This document shows positions 5,540 through 9,927 of a DNA stretch of 9,927 nt, one piece after another (position 1 is the stretch's first letter; each line of letters opens with the position of its first letter). The notes beneath the pieces are model-generated. The model saw only the letters and a list, made by a program, of their open reading frames with translations, did no database searches and had not been told where the DNA came from. Source of the DNA: CAISIP01 sp963974265. GTDB taxonomy: Bacteria > Pseudomonadota > Gammaproteobacteria > Burkholderiales > Burkholderiaceae_C. Where the stretch lies: contig CAXBDR010000165.1 of NCBI GenBank assembly GCA_963974265.1, positions 1-9,927 on the forward strand, in the 5' to 3' direction. Both the position numbers and the translations under genes were made by a program.

Positions 5540-7566
5540 ACCGACACCTGTTCTGACGGCGCGACTTGCGCCGGGTCCGACTTGGCGGCGTTCTTGAGCG
5601 GCAAGGCGCCGCGGTGCTTCTTCAGATGAATCAGCAGCAGCGAGATCGACGCCGGCGTGATGCCCGACAGTCGCGAAGCCAGGCCCAGGGTCTGCGGACG
5701 GTGGCGACTCAGGATCTGTCGCGCCTCGAAACTCAGCGCCGCGACCTGCATGTAATCCAGCTCCGGTGGCAACACCAGGTTTTCATAGACCTCGGCTCGC
5801 TCGACCTCGTCCTTCTGCCGCTGGATATAACCGCTGTAGCGCGCCATGATCTCGACCTGCTCGATGACCGAGCGCCCGAACAGGACCTCCGGCGTACCGG
5901 CCACCCCACCCTGCTCCGCGTCGGGCTCTTCCCAGGCCAGGTCGTGCGGCGCGAACTGCCCGCCGTTCAGCGACATCAAGGAGCGGTAGCTGACGTCGGG
6001 CCGCCGCAGCAGTTCGGCCAGGCAATATTCATGGTCCATGGCCTTGCCCAGGACCCGCTCGGCCTCGGCCGCCTCGACCGTGCGCGGACTGACCCAGGTG
6101 GAGCGCAGGCGTTGTGTTTCACGTGAAACAGCGTCGCGCTTGCGGCAAAAGGCGTCCCACCGGACATCGTCGACCAGGCCCAGCCGGCGCCCGGTCTCGG
6201 TCAGGCGCAGGTCGGCGTTGTCCTCGCGCAGCTGCAGGCGGAATTCGGCCCGGCTGGTGAACATGCGATAGGGTTCGGTCACGCCCTTGGTGATCAGGTC
6301 GTCGACCAGCACCCCCAGGTAGGCTTCGTCGCGCCGCGGCAACCACGGCGCTTCCTCCCGGCACATCAGCGCGGCATTGAGTCCGGCAAACAGGCCCTGG
6401 GCCGCGGCCTCCTCATAACCGGTGGTGCCGTTGATCTGGCCGGCAAAAAACAGGCCGGCGATGGCACGGGTCTCGAAGCTGGTCTTGAGCGCACGCGGAT
6501 CGAAGTAGTCGTACTCGATCGCGTAACCCGGCCGCAGGATGTGCGCGTTCTCCAGGCCCGCCATGGAGCGCACGAGTTCATACTGCACGTCGAACGGCAG
6601 GCTGGTCGAGATGCCGTTCGGATACACCTCATGTGTGGTCAAGCCTTCGGGCTCGAGAAAGATCTGGTGGCTGGTCTTGTCGGCGAAGCGATGGATCTTG
6701 TCCTCCACACTCGGGCAATACCGCGGCCCCACGCCTTCGATCTGGCCGGTGAACATCGGGCTGCGGTCCAGTCCGGAGCGGATGATGTCGTGGGTGCGTT
6801 CGTTGGTATGGGTGATCCAGCACGACACCTGCGTCGGGTGCTGCTCTGCCGTGCCCATGAAGCCAAACACCGGCAGGCGGTCGCCAGCGCCTCCGGGCAT
6901 GCCGTCGCCCGGCTGTTCCAGGCATTTGCTGAAATCGATGCTGCGCCCGTCGAGCCGCGGCGGTGTGCCGGTCTTGAGCCGGCCCTGCGGCAGCTTGAGT
7001 TCCTTGAGCCGCGCCGACAGGCTTGTCGCCGGTGGATCGCCGGCACGGCCCGCCGCATAGTGATTCATGCCGACATGGATCTTGCCGTCCAGGAAGGTGC
7101 CGGCCGTCAACACCACGGTGCGGCTGCGGAACCGGATGCCGACCTGCGTCACCGCACCAACCACCCGGTCACCTTCGATCATCAGGTCGTCCACCGCCTG
7201 CTGGAACAACCACAGGTTGGGCTGGTTCTCCAGCATGCGCCGGATCGCCGCCTTGTAGAGAATCCGGTCGGCCTGGGCCCGGGTCGCGCGCACCGCTGGC
7301 CCCTTGCTCGAATTGAGGATACGGAACTGAATGCCACCCTCGTCGGTTGCCGCCGCCATCGCGCCGCCCAGCGCATCGACCTCCTTGACCAGATGGCCCT
7401 TGCCGATGCCGCCGATCGACGGGTTGCAGCTCATCTGCCCCAGCGTCTCGATGTTGTGGGTCAGCAGCAAGGTCTTGCTGCCCATGCGCGCGGCCGCCAG
7501 CGCCGCCTCGGTGCCGGCATGGCCACCTCCGACGACGATCACGTCGAATTCCTGTGGATACATCAT
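5536..7566 (-). CDS. mnmG: tRNA uridine-5-carboxymethylaminomethyl modification enzyme MnmG (GidA)
   Basis: This encodes a 676-aa FAD enzyme that, with MnmE, adds the cmnm5 group to wobble U34 of certain tRNAs. The FAD-binding GGGHAG is at 13-18, MSCNPSIGGIGKGH with C47 at 45-58, and KTGTPPRLDG at 198-207. The GidA signature GPRYCPSVEDK is at 280-290 with conserved C284, and AGQINGTTGYEEAAAQG is at 375-391. The C-terminal helical domain that binds MnmE is complete. Relative to shorter homologues there is a Gly-rich insertion near 220-231. The start is ATG at 7566 (or the next codon, ATG at 7563; the two are adjacent). The toxin stop TGA lies within ATGATG, so translation is probably coupled. 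The Shine-Dalgarno is weak (AGGA 15 nt upstream, GTGGG nearer). A parS site encodes part of residues 479-484. Confidence 0.97.
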   Translation of the reverse strand: MMYPQEFDVIVVGGGHAGTEAALAAARMGSKTLLLTHNIETLGQMSCNPSIGGIGKGHLVKEVDALGGAMAAATDEGGIQFRILNSSKGPAVRATRAQADRILYKAAIRRMLENQPNLWLFQQAVDDLMIEGDRVVGAVTQVGIRFRSRTVVLTAGTFLDGKIHVGMNHYAAGRAGDPPATSLSARLKELKLPQGRLKTGTPPRLDGRSIDFSKCLEQPGDGMPGGAGDRLPVFGFMGTAEQHPTQVSCWITHTNERTHDIIRSGLDRSPMFTGQIEGVGPRYCPSVEDKIHRFADKTSHQIFLEPEGLTTHEVYPNGISTSLPFDVQYELVRSMAGLENAHILRPGYAIEYDYFDPRALKTSFETRAIAGLFFAGQINGTTGYEEAAAQGLFAGLNAALMCREEAPWLPRRDEAYLGVLVDDLITKGVTEPYRMFTSRAEFRLQLREDNADLRLTETGRRLGLVDDVRWDAFCRKRDAVSRETQRLRSTWVSPRTVEAAEAERVLGKAMDHEYCLAELLRRPDVSYRSLMSLNGGQFAPHDLAWEEPDAEQGGVAGTPEVLFGRSVIEQVEIMARYSGYIQRQKDEVERAEVYENLVLPPELDYMQVAALSFEARQILSRHRPQTLGLASRLSGITPASISLLLIHLKKHRGALPLKNAAKSDPAQVAPSEQVSV
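6115..6130. other. parS: parS site 1 (perfect), inside mnmG
   Basis: TGTTTCACGTGAAACA is an exact match to the conserved 16-bp bacterial parS palindrome, the loading site for ParB. It sits within mnmG, where it encodes the residues VSRET, and is 3.5 kb from parB and 1.2 kb from the second parS. A perfect 16-bp match next to parAB is very unlikely by chance. Confidence 0.97.
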
Positions 7567-8096
7567 GGTGTCGAACCCACTTCCTGCAACATCGCCGCGG
7601 CGGCTTCCAGGCACTCCGCGGGCAAACCCATCAATTGCGCGACCTGCGCCAGGCGCCGATCGGCCGTCACGAACAAATCCACGTTCGCCGCCAGCGCGCT
7701 GCCGACGTGCAGCGCATCGGTCACGCGCAGCGGCCCGTGCTCCATTGCCGCAAAGGCGAAGCGCTCGACATGGTCGTCCAGCGGAACCCGCACCATGTCG
7801 GCCACGTCACGCCGCGCGGCGGCCCAGACCCGCTCGAACTCGGCCTCGGACAAGCAGCCATCGCGCCGACGCCGCAACAGGGCGGCGGCCATCTCGCTCT
7901 GGCAATGGGCCGCGACCAGCAAGCCGTCGGCCTGCGCGAACACATCGAGCACCCGCTCGTGCCCGACCTCGGATGCATACCGCTTGAGCAGGGCCGAGGC
8001 ATCGAGCATCACCCGCAAGCCGTTGGCGCTGGCCCCGGGCAGGTCCAGCCCGACCGCGGAAACGGTACGGGCACGCGCCGGCAGGTCGCCCGTCAT
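7563..8096 (-). CDS. vapC: PIN-domain ribonuclease toxin, VapC family
   Basis: This encodes a 177-aa protein with a PIN domain, the Mg-dependent RNase fold of VapC toxins, which usually cut tRNA or rRNA. The acidic active-site residues expected for the family are present: D32 in MLDASALLKRY (30-40), E68 in CQSEMAAALLRR (65-76), D127 in TDALHVGSALA (126-136), and D146 in LFVTADRRL (141-149). The ATG at 8096 overlaps the antitoxin stop as ATGA, a typical toxin-antitoxin coupling. However, 29 residues precede the PIN core, and an in-frame ATG (M30, at 8009) would give 148 aa, closer to usual VapC length. Neither start has a clear Shine-Dalgarno. The stop overlaps the mnmG start. The family call is firm; the RNA target is unknown. 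Confidence 0.88.
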   Translation of the reverse strand: MTGDLPARARTVSAVGLDLPGASANGLRVMLDASALLKRYASEVGHERVLDVFAQADGLLVAAHCQSEMAAALLRRRRDGCLSEAEFERVWAAARRDVADMVRVPLDDHVERFAFAAMEHGPLRVTDALHVGSALAANVDLFVTADRRLAQVAQLMGLPAECLEAAAAMLQEVGSTP

Positions 8097-8335
8097 GCCG
8101 ACACCCGATCCGGATCGTCCCGCACCGCCTGCGCCAGCGACACGCCGGGCGGCAACTGCACCGGCGCGAACGGTCGCTTCCAGTTCGGCAGATCGTCACC
8201 GGCCAGGTCGCGCACCGGCACCAGGTCGGCCACCGGCTTGCCATGGCGCATGATGCGCACCGTCTGGCCCTGTTGCACCAGGTCCAGCGTCGATGACGCA
8301 TGGGCCCGGAATTCGCTCAATGGGAGAGTGATCAT
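8093..8335 (-). CDS. Phd/YefM-family antitoxin, partner of the VapC toxin
   Basis: This encodes an 80-aa antitoxin. Residues 1-45 match the Phd/YefM DNA-binding domain: short MITLPLSEFRAHASSTLDLV at 1-20, then QTVRIMRHGKPVADLVPV at 24-41, where the HGKPVA.LVP pattern is diagnostic. The C-terminal half (about 50-80, with RPFAPVQLPPG) is the likely toxin-neutralising segment. The start at 8335 is set by homology, since the frame reads on upstream through the operator. No Shine-Dalgarno precedes this ATG; the 5' side is the operator palindrome itself. The gene ends in an ATGA overlap with the toxin. The dimer with toxin is expected to repress its own promoter through the TGTACA boxes just upstream. 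Confidence 0.88.
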   Translation of the reverse strand: MITLPLSEFRAHASSTLDLVQQGQTVRIMRHGKPVADLVPVRDLAGDDLPNWKRPFAPVQLPPGVSLAQAVRDDPDRVSA

Positions 8336-8366
8336 TTTGTACAAAACGGGTGATTTTGTACATTTT
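8335..8366. promoter_or_regulatory. Antitoxin operator with two TGTACA boxes
   Basis: An AT-rich island contains two TGTACA hexamers (8338-8343 and 8357-8362), 19 bp centre to centre. The box nearer the antitoxin gene is the perfect 12-bp palindrome TTTTGTACAAAA. The two boxes together form a 9-bp inverted repeat (TGTACAAAA / TTTTGTACA) with a 7-bp spacer. TGTACA is the known core bound by E. coli YefM, so this fits autorepression by the adjacent Phd/YefM-type antitoxin. The first box directly touches the antitoxin start codon. Confidence 0.82.
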
Positions 8367-8390
8367 AGCAATGCCAGCGCGACCCTGGAC
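8362..8390 (-). promoter_or_regulatory. Probable promoter of the antitoxin-toxin-mnmG run
   Basis: On the minus strand, TAAAAT (8367-8362) is a good -10 candidate. It overlaps the outer TGTACA box by one base, so antitoxin binding should block polymerase. The -35 region 17 bp upstream (GTCCAG) is poor. Initiation would give a leader of about 20 nt lacking a Shine-Dalgarno. Assigned by position and the -10 only. Confidence 0.45.
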
Positions 8391-8483
8391 GGAGATGTCG
8401 GCCGGATTCTGGTGCCGCGCTCATTGCGCCGGGGCTGCCGCCACGTCGCAGGGTTCCGGCACCACTTGTGCTCCAATCAGGCG

Positions 8484-9065
8484 ATGAAACTACTCGTCTT
8501 CGCGGGCAGCACCCGCCAGCAATCCTTCAACCGGCGCCTGGCTGCGGTCGCTGCCGCCATGGGGCGCGATGCGGGCGCCGAGGTCAGCCACATCGAGCTG
8601 GCCGATTTCGACGTCCCGATGTACAACGCCGACCTGGAAGCCCGAGGCACTCCGGCCGACGTGGTGCGACTCAAGCAGCTGATGTTCGAGCACCCGGCCT
8701 GGATCATCTGCTCGCCGGAATACAACGGCTCCTACACCGCCCTGCTCAAGAACACCATCGACTGGGTCTCGAGCCCGGTCAAGTCCGACCCCGACTGGAC
8801 GGACGGCTTCAAGTCCTTCCGCGGCAAGGTCGTCGGCATGCTCAGCGCATCCAACGGCGCCCTCGGCGGCCTGCGCTCGCAAAGCCACCTGGCGCCGCTG
8901 CTGATCAACTCCCAGTGCTGGCTCGCCCCCAAGGCCTTTGCACTCGGCCGTGCCGCCGACGCATTCGATGCCGACGGACAGTTGCGCGACGAGGCCCAGC
9001 GCAAGAACGTGCGCGGCGTCGTCGACCAGGTCCTGTGGGCCGCACAACGCCTGCACGCCGACTGA
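8484..9065 (+). CDS. NAD(P)H-dependent FMN reductase (flavodoxin-like)
   Basis: This encodes a 193-aa cytoplasmic flavoprotein of the NADPH-dependent FMN reductase family (Pfam FMN_red), which reduces flavins, quinones or azo/chromate compounds. The phosphate-binding loop GSTRQQSFNRRL is at 8-19, and the flavin-contacting SPEYNGSYTALLKNTIDW is at 77-94. A third loop, SASNGALGGLRSQ, is at 121-133. Length is typical. The ATG at 8484 is chosen by homology (MKLLVFAGSTR); a short AGG lies 3 nt upstream, so the Shine-Dalgarno is weak. The frame is open far upstream, but that part is antisense to the toxin and antitoxin genes. It diverges from the antitoxin gene across 148 bp and is followed after 57 bp by the class II aldolase gene in the same direction. 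The exact substrate is unknown. Confidence 0.92.
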   Translation: MKLLVFAGSTRQQSFNRRLAAVAAAMGRDAGAEVSHIELADFDVPMYNADLEARGTPADVVRLKQLMFEHPAWIICSPEYNGSYTALLKNTIDWVSSPVKSDPDWTDGFKSFRGKVVGMLSASNGALGGLRSQSHLAPLLINSQCWLAPKAFALGRAADAFDADGQLRDEAQRKNVRGVVDQVLWAAQRLHAD

Positions 9066-9070
9066 AACAC

Positions 9071-9116
9071 CTCCGGCCCGCGCGGCTCCGTCATACTGCG
9101 GTTTTTGCAGCCGGAG
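9071..9116 (+). repeat. Inverted repeat covering the aldolase ribosome-binding site
   Basis: CTCCGGC (9071-9077) is exactly complementary to GCCGGAG (9110-9116). The right arm contains the GGAG Shine-Dalgarno of the aldolase gene (9113-9116, 6 nt before ATG). A smaller nested stem, CTGC / GCAG, flanks a GGTTTTT loop at 9096-9110. Folding in the mRNA could hide the ribosome-binding site. The 32-nt loop is long, so the pairing may be fortuitous. Confidence 0.4.
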
Positions 9117-9122
9117 CATCCC

Positions 9123-9881
9123 ATGCAGATCCCGTCCCTGAAAACATCCGTCAGTGCCGACGAGTGGCAACTGCGCGTCGAGCTCGCGGCCGGCTACCGC
9201 CTGGTCGCCGCGTACGGCATGAGCGACCTGGTGTTCACCCACATCAGCGCCCGTATTCCCGGCCCCGAGCACCATTTCCTGATCAACCCCTACGGGATGA
9301 TGTTCGACGAGATCACGGCCAGCAGCCTGGTCAAGGTCGACCAGGCCTGCAACAAGCTCTCGGACTCGCCGTTCCCGGTCAACCCCGCCGGATTCACCAT
9401 CCACAGCGCCATCCACCAGGCGCGCGAAGATGCCGGCTGCGTGCTGCACACCCACACCCGCGCCGGCATCGCCGTCAGCGCGCAGAAAGACGGCGTGTTG
9501 CCGATCAGCCAGCAGTCGACGTTTGTGCTTGCTTCTCTCGCATACCACGACTACGAAGGCGTTGCGCTGCGCGACGAGGAAAAGCCGCGGCTGCAGGCCG
9601 ACCTCGGCGACAAGACCTTCCTGATGCTGCGCAACCACGGCCTGCTGACGGTCGGACGCACCGTGGCCGACGCCTTCCTGTCCATGTATACGTTCGAGAA
9701 CACCTGCCGCATCCAGGTCGACGCGCTGGCCGGAGGCAAGGCGCTGACGTCGATCGACCCGCGGATCCTGCAAGGCATGAACGCGGTCATGAAGTCCGTC
9801 ACCGTCGGCCAGGGCGCGGCGCTGGTCTGGCCAGCCTTGTTGCGCAAGCTCGACCGCATGGACCCCGGCTACCGGGACTGA
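9123..9881 (+). CDS. Class II aldolase/adducin family protein
   Basis: This encodes a 252-aa protein of the class II aldolase/adducin fold. The three zinc-binding histidines of the family are present: HTH (H109 and H111, in VLHTHTRAG) and H172 in RNHGLLTVG (170-178). Other family blocks are GMSDLVFTHISARIPG at 32-47 and GFTIHSAIHQARED at 90-103. By alignment from memory, the catalytic glutamate of L-fuculose-1-phosphate aldolase (E73) falls on G90, so this is probably an adducin-like member rather than a typical sugar-phosphate aldolase. The reaction is not predictable. The start is ATG 9123 with GGAG 6 nt upstream; an upstream in-frame TTG at 9105 has no better signal. It probably forms a two-gene operon with the flavin reductase. 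Confidence 0.92.
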   Translation: MQIPSLKTSVSADEWQLRVELAAGYRLVAAYGMSDLVFTHISARIPGPEHHFLINPYGMMFDEITASSLVKVDQACNKLSDSPFPVNPAGFTIHSAIHQAREDAGCVLHTHTRAGIAVSAQKDGVLPISQQSTFVLASLAYHDYEGVALRDEEKPRLQADLGDKTFLMLRNHGLLTVGRTVADAFLSMYTFENTCRIQVDALAGGKALTSIDPRILQGMNAVMKSVTVGQGAALVWPALLRKLDRMDPGYRD

Positions 9882-9887
9882 ACGCCC

Positions 9888-9927
9888 TCACTTGCCGAAC
9901 AGGCCCCTGAGTTTCTCGCCGATCGCC
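9888..9927 (-). CDS. Partial C-terminus of a convergent gene, function unknown
   Basis: The right edge holds a minus-strand frame ending in TGA (9890-9888). Its last twelve residues read AIGEKLRGLFGK, a plausible amphipathic C-terminus. It would converge with the aldolase gene, leaving only 6 bp between stop codons. The fragment is too short to identify, and the call depends on the frame continuing outside the window. Confidence 0.45.
   Translation of the reverse strand, partial: AIGEKLRGLFGK

Noticed and set aside
7553..7561. DnaA-box-like TGTGGATAC near the mnmG start
   Set aside because: It is a single copy with one mismatch, lies in coding sequence and has no AT-rich unwinding region or neighbouring boxes, so it is not evidence for oriC here.
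6541..8253. A 570-codon open frame on the plus strand
   Set aside because: It is antisense to mnmG, the toxin and part of the antitoxin gene, all of which have clear family motifs. Its composition is typical of a shadow frame.
8490..9773. A 427-codon open frame on the minus strand
   Set aside because: It is antisense to the flavin reductase and aldolase genes, both well supported. No domain can be seen in it.

Overview
This is a GC-rich bacterial chromosomal window. The gene order mnmG (gidA) - rsmG (gidB) - parA - parB, with parS sites beside it, is typical of the replication-origin-proximal region of proteobacteria. The protein sequences look betaproteobacterial, most likely Burkholderiales and perhaps Alcaligenaceae/Bordetella-like. 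That assignment is a judgement from sequence style, not from a search.

Minus strand, read right to left from about 8.34 kb to the left edge, is one long co-directional run. It comprises a Phd/YefM-type antitoxin (8335-8093), a PIN-domain VapC toxin (8096-7563), mnmG (7566-5536), rsmG (5539-4871), a LysE/RhtB exporter (4777-4163), parA (4124-3339), an RBBP9/YdeN-type serine hydrolase (3284-2679), parB (2653-1661), a membrane-anchored SAM methyltransferase (1645-875) and an HD-GYP domain protein (798-22). The first four genes are joined by stop/start overlaps (ATGA, ATGA, TTGA). The later genes are 15 to 93 bp apart.

Plus strand, on the right: an NAD(P)H-dependent FMN reductase (8484-9065) diverges from the antitoxin gene. 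It is followed by a class II aldolase/adducin-family protein (9123-9881). A probable C-terminal scrap of a convergent minus-strand gene reaches the right edge.

Key non-coding signals are an AT-rich operator with two TGTACA-centred boxes abutting the antitoxin start codon, a perfect parS site inside mnmG (6115-6130) and a one-mismatch parS site inside rsmG (4941-4956). There is no gene-free stretch longer than 300 bases; the largest is the 148-bp divergent region 8336-8483.

How the parts fit together: ParB made here would load on the two parS sites inside the upstream genes, and ParA would move the origin. MnmG modifies the tRNA wobble uridine and RsmG methylates 16S rRNA. The most unusual arrangement is a toxin-antitoxin pair whose toxin stop codon overlaps the start of mnmG. 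This places a conserved tRNA-modification and chromosome-partition gene cluster downstream of an autoregulated TA promoter.
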